This document shows, piece after piece, positions 37,882 to 45,432 of a DNA stretch of 64,000 nt; position 1 is the stretch's first letter; each line of letters begins with the position of its first letter. The translations under genes were made by a program, and so were the position numbers. Source of the DNA: an uncultured SAR86 cluster bacterium. Lineage in GTDB: Bacteria; Pseudomonadota; Gammaproteobacteria; Magnimaribacterales; D2472. The DNA lies in assembly GCA_902511575.1 (NCBI GenBank), contig CABXFU010000004.1:1-64000 (forward strand), in the 5' to 3' direction. The notes under the pieces were generated by a model that made no database searches, was not told the DNA's origin, and saw only the letters and a program-made list of their open reading frames with translations.

Positions 37882-38672
37882 TTTCAGATTTTTTTCTTGC
37901 ACTTCTTCTTGCCATGATTCAAGGCCTGACTGAATTTCTGCCTGTTTCCAGTTCAGCGCATTTATTGTTTCCATCATTGCTTTTTGGCGCTAAAGACTTT
38001 GGCATTGTCTTTGATATATCAGTTCATGCTGGAACCTTGGCAGCGGTCATTTATTATTTTAAAAAAGAAATTCATGGATTGTTCCAGGCTTGGAATCCCT
38101 GGACAAAAACTAGGAACATGGAAAATTTCTCACTGGGATTAAACCTCATTGCTGCAACTTTGCCAATTGTTTTGGTTGGGTTGCTTGCATCTGACTTGAC
38201 TGAGTCTAGATCTGCAAATATCGATTCAATCGCTTGGGCAAACCTCGTATTTGCTGGTTTGTTATACGCCGCCTTTAAATCCTCTAGTCAATCGAAGTCT
38301 TTGACTGAGTTAACCTTATTTGCAGCCTTGATAATTGGTTGTTTTCAGGCATTGGCTGTCTTTCCTGGGGCTTCTAGATCTGGTATGGCAATAACTGGAG
38401 CATTGATCATTGGATTAAACATCAAAGATACCTCAAGGTTTGCTTTTCTATTAAGCATTCCTACTATTATGGGAGCTTTGATATTAATGCTTGCGAAGGG
38501 CGCTTATTCAATTTCGTTTAGTGACATGCTCATAATGCTCACAGGCTTTATTGGCTCAGCTCTGATAGCATTTTTTACTATCAAGAGTTTTCTCCAATTT
38601 GTTGAGAAGATTGGAATGACCCCATTTGTTCTTTACAGAGTTGCTCTTGGTCTGGTGCTTTTGCTTATATGA
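37878..38672 (+). CDS. uppP: Undecaprenyl-diphosphatase UppP (BacA)
   Basis: Integral membrane phosphatase that recycles the cell-wall lipid carrier. The signature AMIQGLTEFLPVSSSAHL (about 12-29) and FPGASRSGMAITGALIIGL (about 159-177) carry the catalytic glutamate, serine and arginine. 264 residues, about 8 hydrophobic segments. ATGA overlaps with tsaB and rsmJ. Confidence 0.96.
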   Translation: MISDFFLALLLAMIQGLTEFLPVSSSAHLLFPSLLFGAKDFGIVFDISVHAGTLAAVIYYFKKEIHGLFQAWNPWTKTRNMENFSLGLNLIAATLPIVLVGLLASDLTESRSANIDSIAWANLVFAGLLYAAFKSSSQSKSLTELTLFAALIIGCFQALAVFPGASRSGMAITGALIIGLNIKDTSRFAFLLSIPTIMGALILMLAKGAYSISFSDMLIMLTGFIGSALIAFFTIKSFLQFVEKIGMTPFVLYRVALGLVLLLI

Positions 38673-39403
38673 TGCCTCCTCTTGTTTATGCATCAGGCAT
38701 TCAACAAAGTTTAGCTGAGGATACCGCAAAGATACTGGGAACTTCTGCAAACTCAAAGCAAGAATTCAATCATCTACCCCATCTCTATTTATCAGAAGTT
38801 GGACTATCATTTTTTCACCCAGAAGCAAGATCAACTAATCAATTTCGAATAGATTTTAATTCTGGCACAACAGGATGGCGAATCAAAAGAGCCAATCATG
38901 AGAAGCTGATCAAGAAAGCTTTGGGTAAGTCAGAGCGTCCATTGAACATCCTTGATTGCACGGCAGGGATGTTACAGGATACTTTATTATTTCTTAGCCT
39001 AGGCCATCAAGTCACAGCACTTGAGCAAAGTAAAATTTTATTTCATTTACTGCAAGATGGAATAAGTCGAAGTGAGGATCAGAATATTTTTATAAAACTT
39101 GATCTTATTCATGCAAATGCATGCTCTTATGCCGCTCACGCAAAAAATTTTGATGTGATTTACTTTGATCCCATGTATCCACCCTCAAAAAAGAATGCTC
39201 TAAGTTCAGGACAGCTAGAGTACATATCAAAAATTTTGGAAGTAGAGTCTTTAGAAAATAATGCAACAAAAGACTTTGAGGTTTTGCAATTAATCCCAGC
39301 ACGAAAAATGGTTGTTAAAAGACCTATTAAAGCCGAGCCTTTTTCCTTCCAAACGAACTATCAAGTCTCTGGTAAAACAACCAGGTTTGATATCTATATT
39401 TAG
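38669..39403 (+). CDS. rsmJ: 16S rRNA (guanine1516-N2)-methyltransferase RsmJ
   Basis: SAM-dependent rRNA methylase. Motif I is ILDCTAGMLQDTLLFLSLGHQVTALEQ (DxTAG in place of DATAG), the catalytic motif IV is YFDPMYPPSKKNAL, and KMVVKRP closes the fold. 244 residues. ATG 38669 overlaps the uppP stop; ATG 38672 is equally possible. The last gene of the rnc-to-rsmJ series; it runs to 6 bases from a convergent lipoprotein gene, with no clear terminator. Confidence 0.9.
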   Translation: MMPPLVYASGIQQSLAEDTAKILGTSANSKQEFNHLPHLYLSEVGLSFFHPEARSTNQFRIDFNSGTTGWRIKRANHEKLIKKALGKSERPLNILDCTAGMLQDTLLFLSLGHQVTALEQSKILFHLLQDGISRSEDQNIFIKLDLIHANACSYAAHAKNFDVIYFDPMYPPSKKNALSSGQLEYISKILEVESLENNATKDFEVLQLIPARKMVVKRPIKAEPFSFQTNYQVSGKTTRFDIYI

Positions 39404-39409
39404 CTCGGT

Positions 39410-41098
39410 CTAATCTGAGATTGTAATGCTACCACCCATACCTGAGTGAAGTGAGCAATAGTAATAAAGTGTAGTTCCATGGTGAGCGTGGCTGCTATTA
39501 AGTCTGGCTTCAATCACAGTGCTACCAGCAGTAGATGTGTTTACACCATCGGTGTATTCGCGAAGTTCTTGGCTTGGGTAACCACCAACAGTAGAGTGAG
39601 TTCCATCTGAGATAGTAGAAAACCTTAGGGGATGAGCCGTTGGATGGCTGAAAGTATAAGTTTTTCCAGCCTCAAGTGTCAGAGATTTCTTCTGCGTACC
39701 TTCAATTACGTAAACATTACCTGAGCCAGCATTATTAGCAGCCACGCTCACTGCAATTGTGACAGCCGAGGAATTTGGTGTAGGTGGAGCAGCGTTAGCT
39801 GTCGGCAACGAACTAAAAGTCAAGCCATCAAGGTACGCCTGAGTTGGATTCACTAGCACTCCATTGACAGTATCTTTAAATAATGTATGGGCCAGCGGTA
39901 ACTTTGTTTCCATTTCTGAGGCATTGATGATGGTCCATTCTGGAGATGCATCTGGAGCATACAGGGATTTTAAATCCCAGCCTGTTACTATCATCCAGTA
40001 TGCAAATTCTTGAGCAATAATTCTTTTATAGAGAGCAGGATCGCTATCAGATAAGCCGCCATAATTGTCTGAAGGATCATAGAAACCACCTGTGATTGCC
40101 TCATTCATCGCAAGAACCAACGCAGATGATTCATCTTCATATCCCCATGATGTATAGCTCTTATCAAATATTAATGTGATGGTATGAAGCAGATGCTCTA
40201 AGATCGCATTAATTTGATTAGCTTTAGTTCGCTCATCAGCTGGGGATCTATAAGTGGACTCCCAAATAAAATCTACAACAGCGTAATTATCATTAATAAA
40301 ATCCCAGCCAGCATAGTTGTCATTGTTAAGTGCTGGATCGTAGCTGCTCATATTGGTTTTTCCAACTCTTTGAAAGGCGTTGTATTGATTAAAATTATTA
40401 AGCAATAAATCTCTATCGACTGAGTTGGTGGAATCATTACTAGCGAGCATTTTATTAGCAATATTTAAAACATTTGTTACAAACCCATCCGTTACATCTG
40501 GCAGGGCGCCCACGATTAAATTGTAAGAAGTTCCATATTTTTCATATGGTTTGTAGGTATCATTTTTTAATAGCACACCATCCCAGGCGCTAGCTGTATC
40601 AGCTGAGGTGTCTTTAATTACAGAAATAGTGAATGCTTGTGAGGAACTGAGAGTTCCATCGCTAACAATAATATTAAAAGAATAGATGTTATCTGAATTG
40701 GTATCTTCAGGAGATTCGAAGTTAGGAGTTAAAATAAAACTTACAACAGCCTCATTAACTCCGTCTTTTTTAGAAATGTTCATTTTAGAAGCATCATCAC
40801 CTGACACTGAAAAGGCTATTGAGTCTCCTTCAGCATCTGATGCACTAACTGTAAATATAGAGGTTATTCCTTCTGGGCTAAAGTAGTCGTTGTTAGGTTC
40901 AAAGTAACAGCAAGCAACCTGAGTATTTGAATATGCACCAAGAATAGTTGGCGCTGTATTTGCAGCAATTGACCCACCAACTTCACCAACATAAGTTCCT
41001 CCATCGCTGCCTCCACCTCCGCCGCAAGCAGACAGGATGAACACAAATAAAAATGGAAGTATTGATTTAAATTTTAAATTTTTGATATAGCTAGTCAT
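39410..41098 (-). CDS. Surface lipoprotein with cadherin-like and cupredoxin-like domains
   Basis: Lipobox LSAC places lipidation at C25, followed by GGGGG. Residues about 45-165 look like a cadherin/Ig-type repeat (NTAPTI, VSASDAEGDSIAFSV, NIYSFNIIVSDGTLSSSQ). A central region of about 270 residues is unfamiliar and includes EHLLHT. The last ~110 residues resemble a cupredoxin: THPxxHP-type histidines in FSHPTAHPLRF, then C548, H551 and M554 (YYYCSLHSGMGG), the type-1 copper C-x2-H-x2-M pattern. Probably anchored in the outer membrane; role unknown, perhaps copper binding or electron transfer. Confidence 0.75.
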   Translation of the reverse strand: MTSYIKNLKFKSILPFLFVFILSACGGGGGSDGGTYVGEVGGSIAANTAPTILGAYSNTQVACCYFEPNNDYFSPEGITSIFTVSASDAEGDSIAFSVSGDDASKMNISKKDGVNEAVVSFILTPNFESPEDTNSDNIYSFNIIVSDGTLSSSQAFTISVIKDTSADTASAWDGVLLKNDTYKPYEKYGTSYNLIVGALPDVTDGFVTNVLNIANKMLASNDSTNSVDRDLLLNNFNQYNAFQRVGKTNMSSYDPALNNDNYAGWDFINDNYAVVDFIWESTYRSPADERTKANQINAILEHLLHTITLIFDKSYTSWGYEDESSALVLAMNEAITGGFYDPSDNYGGLSDSDPALYKRIIAQEFAYWMIVTGWDLKSLYAPDASPEWTIINASEMETKLPLAHTLFKDTVNGVLVNPTQAYLDGLTFSSLPTANAAPPTPNSSAVTIAVSVAANNAGSGNVYVIEGTQKKSLTLEAGKTYTFSHPTAHPLRFSTISDGTHSTVGGYPSQELREYTDGVNTSTAGSTVIEARLNSSHAHHGTTLYYYCSLHSGMGGSITISD

Positions 41099-41160
41099 TA
41101 ATCCCTCTCATTTTACTCAACCTCATATACTTAAAAGTGAGCTAAAAATTAGATAGAAAC

Positions 41161-41181
41161 AGCCCAGAATAAATCTGGGCT
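41161..41181 (-). terminator. Hairpin terminator after the second lipoprotein gene
   Basis: AGCCCAGA and TCTGGGCT pair perfectly around a 5-base loop (ATAAA). On the minus strand the hairpin lies 43 bases after the 638-residue lipoprotein stop and is followed by a modest T-rich stretch (GTTTC). It separates the two cupredoxin-type lipoprotein genes. Confidence 0.65.
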
Positions 41182-41223
41182 TTGCAGATCTTACTTTAAA
41201 GAAAATTAATATTACTAGTTTTT

Positions 41224-43140
41224 TTAGTAGCCTACTCCACTGTCACCGCCAGATGATTCAGGGCTATAGTGTGATTTTGTTTTAAATATAGTATCTGTTG
41301 TGACTGAAGAGGCTCCATGATAGCCCTGGTCGGCTGTCATATAAAAAGTTATACCAGGATATTCATTAAATTCATGAGTGTGAAAGCTATCTCCAGCATC
41401 AGCTTGCTTCAAGTAAACTTTGTGGGTAAATCCAGACGCACCTTTGAAAGGCCCCTTAGATACAGTTCCTCTTACCTGAAGATTTGAAGTATTATCTCCT
41501 ACATCAATTTTATTAACGTCAAATGACTCAACAATCTCGATCCTTCCTTTTGTGTACATGCCCGCATGCACACCACAGTGCGGATAAAGGGTCAGCGGAG
41601 TAGAGGAGTTAACTATTAACGTGGATGTGGCTTCATCCCAGCCCTGGTCGGGGCCAATGTTATTCACTCCGCTGGTGTCATTTTGAGTTGTAGATAATTC
41701 AAATGGATGGTTTAAAAATACCGCACTTGAGCTTGGATCAAAGACTATCCTATCTCCAACTTTTGCATATATTACAAGTTCTGTTGTGTCCGCATTCACT
41801 GCATCTACCGTATAGTAATCACTGCCCACATTATCAACAAAATATGTTGTAGTTGAGAGATATGCTTCGTTATCATTGTATGAAATAGAAGCTCCATCAT
41901 TTTGGTCAACAACTGAGTTAGTGGAAAATATCATAGAATTTAGTTCGGCTTCAGTGGCAGTTTCATTCACAATTTTCTGTAATAATGCATTGAGCTCACT
42001 GTTTGCAACGCTTGAGTAGTATGAGTGAGCAAATGTATCTCCGTCAGCATAGACTTTTTGGAGGTAAGATGAGATTGAAGCCGAAAGGTTTTCCCACATA
42101 GTATTATTCAATGTGAAACCGCTAAAAGCCCAATCACCAATTAAATTCTTAATAAAAGTAGTATCACCTAAACTTGTTTCAGCGCCAGATCTATCTGCTA
42201 TAGCTTGAGCTAGTTTATAGTTTGTTTTATTTTCTGCAGCAATATCCTCCCCATCTGGATCTATGGACAACAGGGCATTTTCTAGAATTGAAAGCTGAGC
42301 GTTGATCCTTGCAACTTTTTCATAAGTTCCATTTGCAAGATTGCTTAGTGGGTCTGTTGACTCAATAGTAAAACCTGAATCGATATTAAGTTTTGTTTTA
42401 AGAATAGATAAATCCACATTTGGATTTACATGTGCTAGGTTGCTCAATGGAGAAATAACATTAATACCGCTGTTTGAGGGGTTAGTCAGATACATGATAT
42501 TTGTTGAAGGGTAGGTTTGATTGGTTGTAATATCAAAACCTTCATTTGTTACTAATGCACCAGTAAAGTCTTGCGTGAGATTAAATGTCCCATCAGAGTT
42601 TGAAGTTGTTGTTGAGCTTGATCCTGCACACACTGCTCCAGCTTCTGCCTCGACACAAACCTTGGCACTTTGCACATAACCTGATCTTATAACTACCCCA
42701 TCGAAGGAAACTGAAACCACATCATCTGATGTGTCATTGGTAACAGTAATGGTAAAGCCTTGAGATGCGCTTAATGTTCCGTCGCTGACATTTACATTAA
42801 ATGAATAAACATTATCTTTATTATCGTCGGAAGGATTCTCAAAGTCAGGAGCAGAGGCAAAAGCCACGACACCCGATGTGCTGATGGACATATTCGAGGA
42901 GTCAGTACCAGATAATGAATATGATAGGGGGTTTCCATCAGCATCAGATGCGTTCACCATGAAGCCTGAAGTTTGATTTTCTTGAGTTGTATAGTCAGTT
43001 GAGCTGTTATTAATAGTTGGAGCTGCATTTGATGGTGGGGGAGAGTAATCAGAGCCTCCTCCGCCGCCTCCGCCGCCGCCACATGCGGCAAGGAATAATA
43101 CTAAGGATGTAGAAAGAAATGATTTATTTATATTGTCCAT
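41224..43140 (-). CDS. Surface lipoprotein with cadherin-like and copper-site domains
   Basis: Lipobox LAAC (C20) followed by nine glycines. A cadherin-like repeat (about 38-140) closely parallels the neighbour (SDADGNPLSYSLSGTDSS, DNVYSFNVNVSDGTLSASQGFTI). A middle region of ~270 residues is unfamiliar. A cupredoxin-like domain near 440-540 has NHPFEL and C522-G-V-H525-A-G-M528. A further C-terminal part contains HTHEF and GYHG, possibly a second metal site. 638 residues. Paralogous to 39410-41098 at both ends but not in the middle. Confidence 0.75.
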   Translation of the reverse strand: MDNINKSFLSTSLVLFLAACGGGGGGGGGSDYSPPPSNAAPTINNSSTDYTTQENQTSGFMVNASDADGNPLSYSLSGTDSSNMSISTSGVVAFASAPDFENPSDDNKDNVYSFNVNVSDGTLSASQGFTITVTNDTSDDVVSVSFDGVVIRSGYVQSAKVCVEAEAGAVCAGSSSTTTSNSDGTFNLTQDFTGALVTNEGFDITTNQTYPSTNIMYLTNPSNSGINVISPLSNLAHVNPNVDLSILKTKLNIDSGFTIESTDPLSNLANGTYEKVARINAQLSILENALLSIDPDGEDIAAENKTNYKLAQAIADRSGAETSLGDTTFIKNLIGDWAFSGFTLNNTMWENLSASISSYLQKVYADGDTFAHSYYSSVANSELNALLQKIVNETATEAELNSMIFSTNSVVDQNDGASISYNDNEAYLSTTTYFVDNVGSDYYTVDAVNADTTELVIYAKVGDRIVFDPSSSAVFLNHPFELSTTQNDTSGVNNIGPDQGWDEATSTLIVNSSTPLTLYPHCGVHAGMYTKGRIEIVESFDVNKIDVGDNTSNLQVRGTVSKGPFKGASGFTHKVYLKQADAGDSFHTHEFNEYPGITFYMTADQGYHGASSVTTDTIFKTKSHYSPESSGGDSGVGY

Positions 43141-43349
43141 AGCTCAATTACAAAATTTTTTTAATTATTTTTACTGAGCGTCCAATATGTGTAAGAGTAA
43201 TCTGTGCCCAGATTAATCAAGATAAAGGCAAAGCAGTTATGTAGTTGATTAAATATATTGAGCCTAGATTTGTCAATAATATATTTTTTTGCTTTACCTA
43301 AAGCATCTAAAGCCTTTTTTTTATGTAGCAATACTACAATCTTTATAAA

Positions 43350-44615
43350 TTAATCTCTGATTTGACCGTTTCCACTAACAATATATTTGAAACTAGTTAG
43401 TTGATTAATTCCTACTGGACCTCTGGCATGGAATTTGCCTGTAGCGATTCCAATTTCCCCACCGAGGCCAAATTCACCGCCATCAGCAAATTGTGTAGAT
43501 GTGTTGATCATGACAATTGCACTGTCTATCGAACTTGTAAATTTAGATTGCGCATTTTGATTTTCGCTAATAATTGACTCTGTATGTCCAGTTCCATATT
43601 TTTTAATATGATCAACCGCATCATCAATGCTCGCAACAGATTTTATACTGACAATTGGAGCGAGGTACTCTGTAGACCAATCATCAATTGATGCGGGTAC
43701 AGCCCTGTTGTCAAACTCGATTGTCTTTTCGCAGCATCTTACTTCACATTCTGCGTCTGCTAAAGTAGCTATAAGCTTTGGCATAAACAGCGAGACAATA
43801 TTTTCGTTAACCAATATCGTCTCTACAGCGCCACAAATACCAGTTCTACGCATCTTTGCATTTAAGCATACCGATATAGCTTTTTCTTGATCAGCATCTT
43901 CGTCTACATAAATATGACAAATACCTTCTAGGTGGCCAAAGACAGGCACTTTGGCAGATTTTTCAACTTCAGCAACAAGGCTTTTCCCACCTCTTGGAAC
44001 AATGACGTCTATGGCGCCATTGAGCCCCTCTAACATCATGGTTGCTGCTTTCCTACTCTCAGAGGGAACTATTTGTATGCACTCTTTAGGCAAGTCCGCA
44101 CTTATCAATGCATTTTGTAAAGAGTTAACAATGGCTTGGGCTGATCTCAGCCCGTCTTTACCACTTCTTAAAATTACTGCATTGCCAGATTTAAGACATA
44201 AACCTCCAGCATCAGCAGCAACATTGGGACGGCTTTCAAAAATTAAGCCTATAACGCCAAGAGGGGTAGCAACCCTTGAGATTTTCAAACCATTAGGTCT
44301 GCTCCATGAGGCAAGTACTTTGCCAACTGGATCCTCGAATGATCTTATTTCATCCAAGGTATCACATATTCCCTGCAGTCTTAGCTCATCTAAAGCCAAG
44401 CGATCGACAAAAGCCGCATCTTTCTGATTATCCTTTGCTGCTTTAATATCAACTTGATTGGCAGTAAGAATTAAATCAGTATCATCTTGAATTGCTGAAA
44501 CAGCATACTTAAAAAATTTATCTTTTTGATTGCTGGTCGCAGTATTTAATATCTCGCCAGCACTTCTAGCTTTAAGAGCCATTTCAGTTAGTAAAGTGGA
44601 AAGCTCTATATTCAT
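43350..44615 (-). CDS. proA: Gamma-glutamyl phosphate reductase
   Basis: Second step of proline synthesis, reducing glutamyl-5-phosphate to the semialdehyde. Aldehyde dehydrogenase superfamily: GVIGLIFESRPNVAADAGGLCLKSGNAVILR near the N-terminus, catalytic cysteine in RRTGICGAVETILV, and ADGGEFGLGGEIGIAT. The track ORF starts at 44630 (MVYKK), but ATG 44615 forms an ATGA overlap with the proB stop and gives a normal N-terminus. About 421 residues. Confidence 0.95.
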   Translation of the reverse strand: MNIELSTLLTEMALKARSAGEILNTATSNQKDKFFKYAVSAIQDDTDLILTANQVDIKAAKDNQKDAAFVDRLALDELRLQGICDTLDEIRSFEDPVGKVLASWSRPNGLKISRVATPLGVIGLIFESRPNVAADAGGLCLKSGNAVILRSGKDGLRSAQAIVNSLQNALISADLPKECIQIVPSESRKAATMMLEGLNGAIDVIVPRGGKSLVAEVEKSAKVPVFGHLEGICHIYVDEDADQEKAISVCLNAKMRRTGICGAVETILVNENIVSLFMPKLIATLADAECEVRCCEKTIEFDNRAVPASIDDWSTEYLAPIVSIKSVASIDDAVDHIKKYGTGHTESIISENQNAQSKFTSSIDSAIVMINTSTQFADGGEFGLGGEIGIATGKFHARGPVGINQLTSFKYIVSGNGQIRD

Positions 44616-45394
44616 TTTTTTATAAACCATGTCCCTTTGACTCTATTACTAATACCTCTAATTGGTTTTTTGTTTGCTCCAGAAGAAATCACCATTGCAC
44701 ATTTATTTTTTAAACAAATTTCAGCTGCTGCAATCTTTGAAATCATCCCACCTTTCCCCATTTCGCTAGCATGACCTGACATCTTTTTAACTTTAGAAGT
44801 TATATTGTTAACCTCTTTTATAAGAGAACCAAGTTTTTTTGTTTGTACATCCTCAGCAGATGTATAGAGTCCGTCAACTGTTGATAAAACAATAAGAAGA
44901 TCTGCACCTATAAGTTTGGCTACTTTTGCAGCCAAAAGGTCATTATCACCAAATTTTATTTCATCAGTTGCAGTGCTGTCATTTTCATTGACGATTGGCA
45001 GGCATCCGGCTTCTAATAATTTACTTACAGTTTGTTTGGCATTTCTTGATGAAAGTTTTAGCTCTGTATCTCTTGGCGTTAAGAGAATTTGGCCAATTGG
45101 AATAGAGAATTTGTTTAGATGTTTCTTCCATGCTGACATTAATTCTATCTGTCCATGAGCAGCCAAGGCTTGAGATTCGGCTAGACTTAAATTTTTAGGT
45201 AATTTTATTTTTTTCCTTCCTAGAGCTATAGCACCAGAAGACACGATTAACACCTCTTTATCATGTTTTAAAAGCCAGGCTATATCTTCGCTGATTGCAG
45301 CTAGAATTTTATGATTAACCATTCCATTGGAAGCTGAAAGAACAGCTGAACCTATCTTAATAACTATTCGATTATATGTATTTATATTGCGCAT
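44612..45394 (-). CDS. proB: Glutamate 5-kinase without PUA domain
   Basis: First step of proline synthesis. Amino-acid kinase fold: IVIKIGSAVLS, VSSGAIALG, VNENDSTATDEIKFGDND and the nucleotide part GMISKIAAAEIC. About 260 residues: the C-terminal PUA domain of E. coli ProB (367) is missing. The track start (45415, MYYLTKK) would leave only 17 bases to the divergent gene; the internal ATG at 45394 (MRNINTY) is preferred. Coupled to proA. Confidence 0.93.
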   Translation of the reverse strand: MRNINTYNRIVIKIGSAVLSASNGMVNHKILAAISEDIAWLLKHDKEVLIVSSGAIALGRKKIKLPKNLSLAESQALAAHGQIELMSAWKKHLNKFSIPIGQILLTPRDTELKLSSRNAKQTVSKLLEAGCLPIVNENDSTATDEIKFGDNDLLAAKVAKLIGADLLIVLSTVDGLYTSAEDVQTKKLGSLIKEVNNITSKVKKMSGHASEMGKGGMISKIAAAEICLKNKCAMVISSGANKKPIRGISNRVKGTWFIKK

Positions 45395-45432
45395 TTTTTT
45401 AGTCAAGTAATACAATAGAGAGGGTTGTAAAG

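Noticed and set aside
43259-43330. Hairpin GCTTTA-CC-TAAAGC with T-runs downstream of proA
   Set aside because: The loop is only two bases and the T-run is on the plus strand, where no gene ends; not convincing as a proA terminator.
43627-44427. Plus-strand ORFs of 87 and 158 residues opposite proA
   Set aside because: They are antisense shadows of proA, with Ser/Pro/Leu-rich sequence, no family motif and no ribosome site.
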